A program made the position numbers and the translations under genes. A stretch of 64,000 nucleotides of DNA from Luteibacter sp. OK325. GTDB lineage: Bacteria; Pseudomonadota; Gammaproteobacteria; Xanthomonadales; Rhodanobacteraceae. How positions within the stretch are numbered: the first letter of the stretch is position 1; each line of letters begins with the position of its first letter. This document shows, in pieces, positions 7,948-16,851 of the stretch. Under the pieces are notes generated by a model. It was given only the letters and a program-made list of their open reading frames with translations. It did no database searches and had not been told where the DNA came from. Location: the NCBI RefSeq assembly GCF_003050935.1, contig NZ_QAOX01000002.1, positions 1 through 64,000 on the forward strand, read 5' to 3'.

Positions 7948-9656
7948 GCGTCCGTTCGCACGTGTCTCTTCGTCAACGCAGGCGTGCCCTGCGTAAAGAC
8001 GATGCCGCGCCTGTCGCCACCCCTGCCTTTCTGCGTCACGTCCTCTTCGTGATCGGCTGCGTGCTCGCCCTGGCCGCTTCGCTGGCCTCGGAGAAAGCGC
8101 GCTCCGCCGAACCTGGCGTCGTCGCCGCGCAGCGTATCGATGTTCGCCGTGTCGCGGGGCACGGCGACAACCTGCCGTTGTCGGTCGGCATTCCTTTGCC
8201 TCCGGGCGTCCTTAGCGATACCGAACACCTTCGCATTCTCGACGCACACGGCAAGGAAGTGCCTGCGGCAGTGACGCGCATGCTGACCTGGCATTACCGT
8301 GATGGCAGCCTACGCGCCGTGCGTGCCGAGTTCATGGCGGCGCAGGGGACGTATTACTTCGCGCTGGGCCAGCCCCGCACGACGGATCTGCCGGCCTGGC
8401 CGTATACACGCGGTCTGGTCAAGGACCGTCCCGCGGCGTTGGGCACATTGACCCCGGAGTGGCTGACCGCGTCGCTGATCGCCGGGCCGCAGTCCGTCGC
8501 CACGCGCGACGAGCCCTATGCCCGCTATGTCGATGCCCAGTTCAAGTGGGCGGCGGCGTTGCCGGCGAAGGACACGACCGCCTGGTTGTTCGACCGGCCG
8601 TCCACCCTGTTCAAGGCTTATATACGCACCGGCCGCGCCGATTACCTGGAGGCGGCCGAAGAGAGCTACCGCTGGTACATGGCGGGGATCAAGCGCGACG
8701 GTCCCGCCGTGAGCCCGGCGTGCGGCGGTGGCTGGATGCCGGATGACAAGCCATGCGACGTCAAGTACGTCTACATCGAACCGATCCTGCTCGCCGTGGC
8801 CCTGACCGGCGACGACTCCATGCACGATTCCGCCACGGTGGCGAAGATGGCCGACCTGTGGAACAGCGGCGGCTGGAACGGGCCGCCCGGACCGTACAAG
8901 CATCCGGATGACTATTTCACCGAACGCCTTTCCGGACTCGGGTTGATCGAGACGGTGGCAGCGTTCGAGCTCACCGGCGATGCTCGCTACCGCGAACGGA
9001 TTGCCGCACGTGTCGGCTGGCTCAGCGACCAGCAGCACGCCAATCCCGATGGCCTGGGCGACGACGGCTCCTGGCGCAATAGCTGGAACGTCCACGAGAA
9101 CGACCCGGGCGGCGACAACGACGTGCGCGGCGCCTCGCCTTGGATGAGCGAGAACATCGTCGATGGCCTGTGGCACGCGTGGCTGGTGACTGGTGATGCC
9201 CGTATCCCGCCGATGATCACGGCGTTCGGCGCTTACCTGGAGCGCTACGGCTGGATCGATCCCTCGTTGCTGGTGCACCCCCACGACTGGCGCAACGAAT
9301 GCTCCGGTTCGGGCGGCCAGATTGCCTGGTACTGGTCTTCGTCGCGCGCAAAGACCGACGCCCTGATGAAGATCCAGGAGTCGGAAGGCTGGTACAGCGA
9401 CGGTCATACCGTCGAGCTGGGGCTGCCGGTGGCTGCTGCCTATTACTTCGAGAAGGATCCGGTGAAGTCTGCGGCGTTGAAGAAACGCTTCGCGGCGCTG
9501 TCGTCGTCCTATAGCGAGTCCTGCGCGTCCATCTCCGATACGTTGCGCCGATTCAACTGGAACAATCGTGGCGCTGGCGTCGCGCAGTGGATGATCAAGC
9601 AGCCGGCGGGCTCCGGTCTCACCCATCCGTCGAACCTTCTCGGTAGCGCGCCATGA
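7944..9656 (+). CDS. secreted toroid-type glycan-active enzyme candidate
   Basis: 570 residues. An N-terminal basic stretch and a hydrophobic helix at about 30-50 look like a signal anchor or long signal peptide. Residues about 60-150 resemble the beta-sandwich found in YetA/exo-rhamnogalacturonan-lyase-like proteins (QRIDVRRVAG, LPLSVGIPLPPG). The remainder is Trp-, Tyr- and Asp-rich with helical repeats (WLFDRPSTLFKAYIRTG, DYLEAAEESYRWYMAG, LTGDARYRERIAARVGWL), as in alpha/alpha-toroid lyases and glycosidases. I infer a periplasmic or surface polysaccharide lyase or hydrolase that edits or clears the EPS. The catalytic residues cannot be assigned from the sequence alone. Confidence 0.68.
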   Translation: MSVRSHVSLRQRRRALRKDDAAPVATPAFLRHVLFVIGCVLALAASLASEKARSAEPGVVAAQRIDVRRVAGHGDNLPLSVGIPLPPGVLSDTEHLRILDAHGKEVPAAVTRMLTWHYRDGSLRAVRAEFMAAQGTYYFALGQPRTTDLPAWPYTRGLVKDRPAALGTLTPEWLTASLIAGPQSVATRDEPYARYVDAQFKWAAALPAKDTTAWLFDRPSTLFKAYIRTGRADYLEAAEESYRWYMAGIKRDGPAVSPACGGGWMPDDKPCDVKYVYIEPILLAVALTGDDSMHDSATVAKMADLWNSGGWNGPPGPYKHPDDYFTERLSGLGLIETVAAFELTGDARYRERIAARVGWLSDQQHANPDGLGDDGSWRNSWNVHENDPGGDNDVRGASPWMSENIVDGLWHAWLVTGDARIPPMITAFGAYLERYGWIDPSLLVHPHDWRNECSGSGGQIAWYWSSSRAKTDALMKIQESEGWYSDGHTVELGLPVAAAYYFEKDPVKSAALKKRFAALSSSYSESCASISDTLRRFNWNNRGAGVAQWMIKQPAGSGLTHPSNLLGSAP

Positions 9657-11200
9657 ACCGTCGCGTCGCCGTCCTGCGCAGTATCGGTATCGTCACGGTG
9701 TCGACGTATATCGAGTACGCGCTCGGGCTGCTGATGAGTGTGTGGATTGCTCGTTCTCTGGGTCCGGCCGACTTTGGCCGTTATGCCTTCACGGTCTGGT
9801 TGTGCGGCTGGCTGATTGTCTGCTCGAATCACGCACTCACCACCTCGTCGACGAAGTTCATCGCCGAGGCCGACGGCATGGGCGATCCCGGACTCGCCTC
9901 CAGTCTCGCCGCGCGCTTTTCGCGCATCCAGACCTTCAGCTCGCTGGTCGTTATCGGTCTGTTCGCTTTGATCGCCGCCCTGACCAGTCCGGCCGAGTGG
10001 GGCACGTCCCTGCTGCCGATCATGGTCCTGGTCGTCATTGCCGTGGTTGCCAAATCGAACTACGCGGTGCTCGTGGCCATCGGCAAGGGCCAGGAGCGCT
10101 TCGAACCCGAGGCTATTGCCACGGTGGTCGGCGGCATCGTCGGCATGCTCTTCGTCCTCGGCGCCATGGTGATGCACGCCGACCTCATTACCTTCGTCGC
10201 GTTGTTCGCCGTCGCCTGCCTGCTGCTGAACCTCCTGAATCGTCTGTGCTATCGGCATTACTGCCGGTCGTTCGCCCCCGGGCCGATCCCACCGGCGACG
10301 AATGCACGGGTGAACCGGCACCTCAAGCTGACCGCGGTACTCGTGCTGATGGGTTCGTTCCGCGTGGGCACCATCGAGGTCTTCCTGCTCAATACGTTCT
10401 CGGGATCGGTGGCCGTGGGCTATTTCGCGATCGCCGGTACGTTGACGCGCGGTGCCGTCCAGTTGTTCTCGGTCGGCCTTACGTCGACCCTGTTGCCCTA
10501 CATGGCGAAGACCTTCGGTGAGAGTGGGACGGCGCGCGCCGCGCGTTTTCTCTCCGAAGCCACGCGCTTCTATTGGGCGGTGGGTATCGCCATCGCGGGC
10601 CTCGGCCTGGTGACGACGCCGGAGATCGTCAGGCTGATGTATGGCAACCGCTATGTCGATGCGATCCCGGCCATCGAGGCCACCCTCGTACTGGGCGGGC
10701 TGTTGCTTATCGGCAACGGCATCGCAGCCTTCCAGACGGTCGTCGATCGTCAGGACGACCGTATCCGCATCGCCACGGTCGCCGTCGTCGCGAACGCTGT
10801 TTTCGGCATCGCGCTGATCCCGACGTTCGGCCTTGCCGGCGCGGTGATCACGTACGCAGCCACGCGCATCGTCGAGATGGCGCTGGCCATTCATTACCTG
10901 CGCAAGGCCACCAGCGGCGCGCTGCCGGTCGCGGCGATGTCCCGGCTGTTCATGGTCGGCCTCGTGGCGACCGCCGCGGCGTGGGGGGTCACGGTCGCCA
11001 CGCCGTCCCGCCTGGGTTTCCTGGTGGGGGCCGCGGTGTTCATGGCTGTGTATGCGCCGCTAAGCGTCGTCGTCCGTTACTGGACCAACGACGACCTGCT
11101 GCTGATGGCCGGCATCAGTCGTCGCCTTGGGCCTCCCGGTCGTGTGTTCCTGCGCGCCCTCAACTTCGTCCAGCCGTCCGCGGCGAAGGCCAGCCCATGA
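9653..11200 (+). CDS. oligosaccharide flippase, Wzx/MOP superfamily
   Basis: 515 residues with about 12-14 hydrophobic helices and few charged loops. The N-terminus (GIVTVSTYIEYALGLLMSVW, then LGPADFGRYAFTVWLCG) has the MOP-family signature in which a G-P-x-x-[FY]-G-x-Y motif follows TM1. This type of protein flips undecaprenyl-pyrophosphate-linked repeat units across the inner membrane. It is the only Wzx candidate in the window, so it probably serves the EPS primed by the glycosylphosphotransferase at 56171-57571. ATGA overlaps join it to both neighbours. Confidence 0.88.
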   Translation: MNRRVAVLRSIGIVTVSTYIEYALGLLMSVWIARSLGPADFGRYAFTVWLCGWLIVCSNHALTTSSTKFIAEADGMGDPGLASSLAARFSRIQTFSSLVVIGLFALIAALTSPAEWGTSLLPIMVLVVIAVVAKSNYAVLVAIGKGQERFEPEAIATVVGGIVGMLFVLGAMVMHADLITFVALFAVACLLLNLLNRLCYRHYCRSFAPGPIPPATNARVNRHLKLTAVLVLMGSFRVGTIEVFLLNTFSGSVAVGYFAIAGTLTRGAVQLFSVGLTSTLLPYMAKTFGESGTARAARFLSEATRFYWAVGIAIAGLGLVTTPEIVRLMYGNRYVDAIPAIEATLVLGGLLLIGNGIAAFQTVVDRQDDRIRIATVAVVANAVFGIALIPTFGLAGAVITYAATRIVEMALAIHYLRKATSGALPVAAMSRLFMVGLVATAAAWGVTVATPSRLGFLVGAAVFMAVYAPLSVVVRYWTNDDLLLMAGISRRLGPPGRVFLRALNFVQPSAAKASP

Positions 11201-12342
11201 CTTACCTGAGCACCATCCTGCGTACCGTCGACGAAGTGCGCGCCATGAGCGAAGAGCTCGCCGCTGTCGCGGAGCTATCCGGGGCGGCAAGCGGCATCGT
11301 GCAGCATCCGGACTGGATCGCCTTCGAAGTGGAGAGCCGGCACGACGGCACCGTGCCGCATGTGATCGTGGTACGCGACAGTACCGGGCAGGTGGTCGGC
11401 TACGCGCCCTTGCTGGCGATCGTGCATACCGCGCGGCTCGATGTCGCCGGCCGTCGCGTTCGTCTGTATCGCGGCGCGGCCCTGCGGCTGCTCGGTGCGG
11501 GCATCGTGGCCGATGAAGCCAACCGCGATATCGTCGGCCTGGTGGTGGCTCGCCAGCTGATGGGTGACGACGACGTACGTGTCGTGCGCATCCAGGAGGC
11601 CGATCTGCCCAATCGCTTCGCCGAGGCGCTTTCGCGCGGTGGCGGCTTTCGCACCGTGGCGGCGCATCTGCTCGACCAGGTGCAATGGTCGATCGACCCG
11701 CAGACCTCATCGGATGCGTGGCTGGCCGGCTTCGACAAGAAGAAGCGCGGCGACCTCACCCAGCGGGTGGGTCGCGCCTATCGCAAGCTGGGCGGCGATG
11801 CCGCCTTGCATACCTTCGACCGCGCCGAGGACATGCCGACGTATTGCCGGCTGATGAACGAACTCTACGCACGTACCTGGCATCACGCCGATCTGCCCAC
11901 CGACTGGGAAGCGCCGGAGCGCGTCGCGCTGTTCACCCGGCTCGCCGCGGCAGGGCAGTTGATCGGGCACGTGGTGGTCAGGGAAGGCCGGCCGCTGGCT
12001 TATGTGCATGGTTACCTGCTCGGCGGCACCTACCTGGTCGATGACCTGGGTTACGACGAGGACGTCGCCAAAGTAGGTATCGGCTCCGTCGCGACGTTCG
12101 AGGCCATTCGTGCCCTTATCGATCGTTTTCCGGGAGTGAGGATCAGTTTCGGCTACGGCGACAACCAGTACAAACGCGTGCTCGCCAGCCGTAGCGAGGC
12201 GTGTGGCTCGCTCTACGTGGTCCGTGCGACGCGCGCGACCGCAGGATTTCACGCTTACGCGCCGGTTCGCTGGCTGTATCAGGGTCTGCATCGTGTTCGT
12301 AACGATATGATCCGCAGAAAATCCGTAGGTCGGACGACCTAA
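11197..12342 (+). CDS. FemAB/BioF2-like GNAT acyltransferase
   Basis: 381 residues. The tandem GNAT arrangement is of the Acetyltransf_6/BioF2-like type. The second half is the best preserved: SWLAGFDKK-like helix (AWLAGFDKKKRGDLTQRV), YCRLMNELYARTW, LIGHVVVREGRPLAYVHGYLLGG (split here for length) and ISFGYGDNQYKRVLASR, which resembles the conserved C-terminal block of this family. FemAB-type proteins occur regularly in exosortase-A EPS loci. The expected activity is N-acylation, or amino-acyl transfer, onto an amino sugar of the repeat unit; the donor is unknown. The start overlaps the flippase stop by ATGA. Confidence 0.8.
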   Translation: MTYLSTILRTVDEVRAMSEELAAVAELSGAASGIVQHPDWIAFEVESRHDGTVPHVIVVRDSTGQVVGYAPLLAIVHTARLDVAGRRVRLYRGAALRLLGAGIVADEANRDIVGLVVARQLMGDDDVRVVRIQEADLPNRFAEALSRGGGFRTVAAHLLDQVQWSIDPQTSSDAWLAGFDKKKRGDLTQRVGRAYRKLGGDAALHTFDRAEDMPTYCRLMNELYARTWHHADLPTDWEAPERVALFTRLAAAGQLIGHVVVREGRPLAYVHGYLLGGTYLVDDLGYDEDVAKVGIGSVATFEAIRALIDRFPGVRISFGYGDNQYKRVLASRSEACGSLYVVRATRATAGFHAYAPVRWLYQGLHRVRNDMIRRKSVGRTT

Positions 12343-12379
12343 CGCGCGAGGCGTATATTCGGCAAGAACAGCGGGGCGC

Positions 12380-13246
12380 ATGCTGCAGCTGCCGAAGCTG
12401 CACGAGTTGCCCATGAACGCCCATGTCGACTCCACCCGTACGGAGGCGATGGCACGGCTGCCGTTGTTACGCCAGTTCCAGGAAGCACGTTATACGAGGC
12501 GATTTTTCGCCCATCATGCGCTCACGCATCACCTGTACCGGGGTGTTTTTCCGTCCTTCGACGAGGCACGGGCAAGTATTCCGCCGTCGAGCGTGAGTGG
12601 TTACGACAACACCGAATCCGCCGACCTGTACCGCGAGCGGACCCGCCGGGTCTTTATCAACGACTACCCGATGATCTACTGGCTGGGACGCTGGTTCGCC
12701 AACGGCGCGCACCGTGTCTTCGACATAGGTGGCCATATCGGTATCGCCTATTACGCGTATCAGAAGTACCTCGATTATCCTTCGCACCTGAGCTGGACGG
12801 TGATGGATGTGCCGGCCGTGAATGCGGCGGGCGCCCGCTGGGCGAGCCAGAATGATATGGCCAGGCAGCTTCATTTTGCCGATGACGTCAGTGCGGCAGC
12901 GGGATCCGACGTGCTGTTCGCTGCCGGTTCGCTGCAGTACCTGAGCTATTCGCTCGAGGACGCGTTGCGTGCGATGGCGATCAAGCCGAGGTTCCTGCTG
13001 CTCAACTCCGTACCCATCCACATGCGCGAGTCGTATTTCACGGTACAGAACATCGGGACCGCCTGCTGTCCGTACCGGATCACCGCCGAGAGAGAGTTCC
13101 TCGGCGGACTGGCGAAGCTGGGATACGAGATGCAGGACCGTTGGGAGAATCCGCAACGGTCCTGCATCATTCCGTTTCATCCCGAGCGCTCGCTCGATCG
13201 CTATTTCGGATTTGCGTTTCGGTTAAACATGCCCACGACTGCGTAA
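12380..13246 (+). CDS. TIGR04325-type putative methyltransferase
   Basis: 288 residues, last gene of the EPS operon. The N-terminal FxSFDEARAS and GYDNTES blocks, then VFDIGGHIGIAYYAYQKYL (SAM-site-like glycine motif) and WTVMDVPAV, match the LIC12133/TIGR04325 methyltransferase family often found in polysaccharide loci. The likely function is O-methylation of a sugar, inferred from fold and location only. A 37-base gap separates it from the acyltransferase gene. An alternative ATG at 12413 lacks a visible ribosome-binding site. Its last 24 bases overlap the convergent DUF6328 gene. Confidence 0.78.
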   Translation: MLQLPKLHELPMNAHVDSTRTEAMARLPLLRQFQEARYTRRFFAHHALTHHLYRGVFPSFDEARASIPPSSVSGYDNTESADLYRERTRRVFINDYPMIYWLGRWFANGAHRVFDIGGHIGIAYYAYQKYLDYPSHLSWTVMDVPAVNAAGARWASQNDMARQLHFADDVSAAAGSDVLFAAGSLQYLSYSLEDALRAMAIKPRFLLLNSVPIHMRESYFTVQNIGTACCPYRITAEREFLGGLAKLGYEMQDRWENPQRSCIIPFHPERSLDRYFGFAFRLNMPTTA

Positions 13247-13687
13247 CCACCAGGGCAGGACCCACCACATCAGCGCAATCAGTGCTCCCAGTGCCGCCGC
13301 CGCGATGTTGCCTACGGTGTCGCCCATCACGGCGGACAGCACCAGCTGAGTGACGAGCACCAGGGCGATGGCCAGGGTCACCGCACCGGCCAGCATCTGT
13401 CGTCCTGCGACCACTTTGAACCGCTCGCGGTCACGCAGCGGGCGGATCAGCCGATGCTGGATCGCCGGTCCGCTGAGCATCACCAGGCTGATCAGCGAAA
13501 AGATGAAGGTCGCGAGGAAGATGTGCTGCTCGGAACCGACAAGTCGTGAGAATCCAGGTGCAAACGGTACCGCGATAAGGAAGCCAGAGAGCAGCTGCGA
13601 GGCGGGTAAGAGAACACGCAGCTCGCCCAGCAAATCCGTGAGGTCGCCGTCACCGGTCGCCTCGTTATCATCGAACGCTGAAGACAT
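13223..13687 (-). CDS. DUF6328-type four-helix membrane protein
   Basis: 154 residues. The sequence ELRVLLPASQLLSGFLIAVP near the start, followed by HIFLATFIFSLISLVMLSGP and two more hydrophobic helices, matches the DUF6328 pattern. It is predicted to be an integral inner-membrane protein with four helices and no known function. The ATG is preceded by AGGAGC at good spacing. It overlaps the end of the methyltransferase gene tail to tail and sits 29 bases downstream of the RND pump stop. It could therefore be the last gene of the metal-efflux operon, although nothing in the sequence indicates metal binding. Confidence 0.75.
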   Translation of the reverse strand: MSSAFDDNEATGDGDLTDLLGELRVLLPASQLLSGFLIAVPFAPGFSRLVGSEQHIFLATFIFSLISLVMLSGPAIQHRLIRPLRDRERFKVVAGRQMLAGAVTLAIALVLVTQLVLSAVMGDTVGNIAAAALGALIALMWWVLPWWLRSRGHV

Positions 13688-13716
13688 GTGCGTGCTCCTG
13701 TCAGGGGAGGGAATAG

Positions 13717-16700
13717 TCAGCTGGCTGGCGTGATGTTGCCGTCCTTGGCCTCGCCCTTCCTCGCCCGGCGCTGCTCCATCCAGTCATACAGCACGGGCAG
13801 CAAGACGAGGGTAAGCAAGGTGGAGGTAATGAGCCCTCCCACCACCACCGTAGCCAACGGTCGCTGAGTCTCTGCCCCGACGCCGGATGAGAGCAGCATA
13901 GGCAACAGTCCCAGGATTGCCACGCTGGCGGTCATCAAGACGGGGCGCAGCCGTAGTGCCGTGCCCCGGACCACGGCGTCACGCGCGCTGAGCCCGGCCT
14001 TCTGCTGCTCGTTAAGGAAGCTCACCAGGACAATGCCGTTCAACATCGCCACACCGAACACCGCAATAAAGCCGATGGCAGATGGCACGGAGAGGTACTG
14101 CCCGGTGATGAACAGACCCACGATGCCGCCGATCACCGCGAAAGGCACATTGGCGAGGATCAGGAAGGCGTAACGCACCGAATTGAACGCGGTATAGAGC
14201 AGGACGAAGATGAAGAAGATCGTTGCCGGGACGATGATCGACAGCCGCTTCAACGCACGCTGCTGGTTTTCAAAGGCTCCGCCCCACTCGGTGTAATAGC
14301 CAGTCGGTAGTTTGACTGCCTGGGCCAGCTTCGCGTTCGCTTCCTGGACGAAGCCATCGATATCACGGCCGCGCACGTCCATCTGGATCACGGCGTACCG
14401 TTGCAGCTGTTCGCGGCGGATGAACGAGTACCCTTCCGCCGTGCTGACCTTCGCTACCTGTGATAGCTGGATCAACGCGCCGGAAGGCGTGCTTACCGGG
14501 AGCCGCTCGATCGCCGGCAATGAGGACTTGCTCGCTTCGTTCAAACGCACGGCGATGTCGAAGCGTTTGACGCCATCGAGCAGGGTACCCACGGGTTCGC
14601 CGCCGATGCCGTTACGCACGACGGTAAGGATGTCGTCAGCGTTGAGGCCGTAACGAGCCAGGGCATCGCGGTCGATCTCGATGCGAATCTGCGGCTTACC
14701 GATATTCGCTTCCAGGCCAAGGTCGGCCACGCCAGGCACGGTGGCGAGAGTGTTCTTGATCCTGGCGCTCAGCCGGTCCAGTTCGGCAAGGTCATTGCCG
14801 TAGAGCTTCAATGCAAGCGTCGCGCGCACGCCGGAGATGAGCTCCTCGATGCGCATCTGAATGGGTTGCGTATAGCTGACCACGGCGGTCGGAAGGAGCG
14901 CCGTGAGTTCGGTCTGCATCGCTTCCTCGATGCTTTCCAACGTCTCTCCGTCGCGCCACTGCTCCTTCGGCTTGAGCGGGGTGTAGACCTCCATGTAGTT
15001 CACGTCGGCCGTCTCGCCCTTCTCTGCGCGGCCAATCATGGACAAGGTCGTCTCGACTTCGGGGAACTTCGCCTTGATCCGTTGCGCGACCTGGTTCGAG
15101 ATATCGATCGATTCCTCGAGCGAGGCGGATGGAATCGAGGTGATTCGCCACATGATCGCGCCTTCCCGAAGGTTGGGCATGAACTCCTTACCGAGAAAAG
15201 GGAAGAGCGCCAGACTCCCGACCAGCGCGGCCGTGGCCATGCCAAGCACCGCCTTGCGGTGGGCCAGTGACCAGTCAAGCACGCGGGCGTAGCCGCGTTT
15301 CAGAGTCGCGACCAACCGGGTGTCCTTCTCTGTTTTCGGCTTGAGCACGAGTGCCGCCAGCACGGGAATCAGGGTCAGGGCGAGAATCAACGAGCCGGCC
15401 ATGGCGAAGGTGATATTGAGGGCCATCGGTTTGAACATCTTGCCTTCCAGTCCCTGCAGGCTGAACAGCGGCAGGAAGACGACGATGATGATGCCGATCG
15501 CGAAGGCGATGGGGCTTGCCACTTCGCGGGCCGCCTCGAGCACGGCCGCGGTCTTGTCGACGTGCCCGCCATGCGCCTTGCGCTCGGCCATGATGCGGAA
15601 GGCATTCTCGACCATCACCACCGAGCCATCGACCATCATGCCGATGCCGATCGCCAGGCCCGCCAGCGACATGAGGTTGGCTGAGAGCCCGGCCTTCTCC
15701 ATGCCTATGAATGCGATCAGCATGGCCAGTGGCAAGGTCACCACGACGATCAGCGCACTGCGCAGTTCGCCCAGGAAAAGGAACAGAACGATGGCGACGA
15801 GGATCGAGCCCTCGATCAGCGCCCGCACCGCCGTACCGACCGCCGCATTGACCAGGTCGGTGCGCTCGTACACGGGTTTGATCGTGGTGCCGGGAGGCAG
15901 CGCCTGCCTGACCGTGTCGAGCTTCGCTTTCACGGCATCGACCACGCTCTTGGCATTCTCGCCGATGCGGGCTAACGCCTGGCCCATCACCACTTCCTTG
16001 CCATCGCGAGTGACCGCGCCGGTACGCGGCGCGCCGGCCTCGATAACGGTGGCGACATCGCGAACGTAGATCGGCGTGCCGTCTTCGCTCTTCAGGACGA
16101 TGTTGCCGATATCGTTGGCGTTCTTGACCAGGCCCAGGCCACGAACCAGGTACTGCTCACGGCCTACGTCGATGAAGTTGCCGCCGACCTGGGCGTTATT
16201 TGCCTCCAGCGCCTGCATCACTTCCTTGAAGCCGAGGTGGTGTGCGATCAACCGCATCGGGTCGACCCGCACCTGGTACTGCTTCTCCTGACCACCCCAG
16301 GAGGTGACATCGTCCACGCCCGGTGCCGTGCGCAGGATCAGCCGCACCGTCCAGTCCTGCAGCGTACGCAGGTCCATGTCCGACGGGGCGTTCTTCAGCT
16401 TTTCATCGGCGCGCTCGACCGTGTACCAGAACACCTGGCCGAGACCCGAGGTATTGGGGCCCATTTCTGGTTTGCCGTAACCTGCTGGCAAGCGATCGCC
16501 GACCTGCTGCAGGCGCTCGTTCACCAGCTGACGCGCGAAGTAGATGTCCATGTCATCGGCGAAGTACACCGAGACGTAGGACAGGCCGAAAAGGCTGACC
16601 GAGCGGATCTCCTCGACCTTCGGCAACCCGGCAAGTGCCGACTCCACGGGATTGGTAAGCAACTGCTCGACATCCTCGGCGGCAAGGCCGGAGGCTTCGG

Positions 16701-16851
16701 TGTAAACGTTCACCTGCACCGGTGTTACGTCCGGGAAGGCGTCGATCGGCAAGGTGCGAACGGCCTGGAAACCCAGGAAGCCGACCACAGCGAAGACGAT
16801 CAGCACCAGCACTTTGTATTTGAGGGAGAGTTCGACCAGACGCTCCAGCAT
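13717..16851 (-). CDS. CzcA/CusA-family heavy-metal RND efflux permease
   Basis: 1044 residues, the typical length for heavy-metal RND pumps. It starts MLERLVELSLKYKVLVLIVF, a canonical N-terminus with TM1, and has two large periplasmic loops and 12 TM helices. In TM4 the motif is IGIGMMVDGSVVMVEN: the Asp and Glu of the proton/metal relay are present, but the first Asp of the CzcA DFGxxVDG motif is Gly. Substrate (Zn/Co/Cd/Ni or Cu) therefore cannot be fixed from this motif. The frame is open upstream to 16956, but the ATG at 16851 overlaps the adaptor gene's stop (TGATG) and begins at the homologous position. It works with the adaptor and outer-membrane channel encoded upstream. Confidence 0.93.
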   Translation of the reverse strand: MLERLVELSLKYKVLVLIVFAVVGFLGFQAVRTLPIDAFPDVTPVQVNVYTEASGLAAEDVEQLLTNPVESALAGLPKVEEIRSVSLFGLSYVSVYFADDMDIYFARQLVNERLQQVGDRLPAGYGKPEMGPNTSGLGQVFWYTVERADEKLKNAPSDMDLRTLQDWTVRLILRTAPGVDDVTSWGGQEKQYQVRVDPMRLIAHHLGFKEVMQALEANNAQVGGNFIDVGREQYLVRGLGLVKNANDIGNIVLKSEDGTPIYVRDVATVIEAGAPRTGAVTRDGKEVVMGQALARIGENAKSVVDAVKAKLDTVRQALPPGTTIKPVYERTDLVNAAVGTAVRALIEGSILVAIVLFLFLGELRSALIVVVTLPLAMLIAFIGMEKAGLSANLMSLAGLAIGIGMMVDGSVVMVENAFRIMAERKAHGGHVDKTAAVLEAAREVASPIAFAIGIIIVVFLPLFSLQGLEGKMFKPMALNITFAMAGSLILALTLIPVLAALVLKPKTEKDTRLVATLKRGYARVLDWSLAHRKAVLGMATAALVGSLALFPFLGKEFMPNLREGAIMWRITSIPSASLEESIDISNQVAQRIKAKFPEVETTLSMIGRAEKGETADVNYMEVYTPLKPKEQWRDGETLESIEEAMQTELTALLPTAVVSYTQPIQMRIEELISGVRATLALKLYGNDLAELDRLSARIKNTLATVPGVADLGLEANIGKPQIRIEIDRDALARYGLNADDILTVVRNGIGGEPVGTLLDGVKRFDIAVRLNEASKSSLPAIERLPVSTPSGALIQLSQVAKVSTAEGYSFIRREQLQRYAVIQMDVRGRDIDGFVQEANAKLAQAVKLPTGYYTEWGGAFENQQRALKRLSIIVPATIFFIFVLLYTAFNSVRYAFLILANVPFAVIGGIVGLFITGQYLSVPSAIGFIAVFGVAMLNGIVLVSFLNEQQKAGLSARDAVVRGTALRLRPVLMTASVAILGLLPMLLSSGVGAETQRPLATVVVGGLITSTLLTLVLLPVLYDWMEQRRARKGEAKDGNITPAS

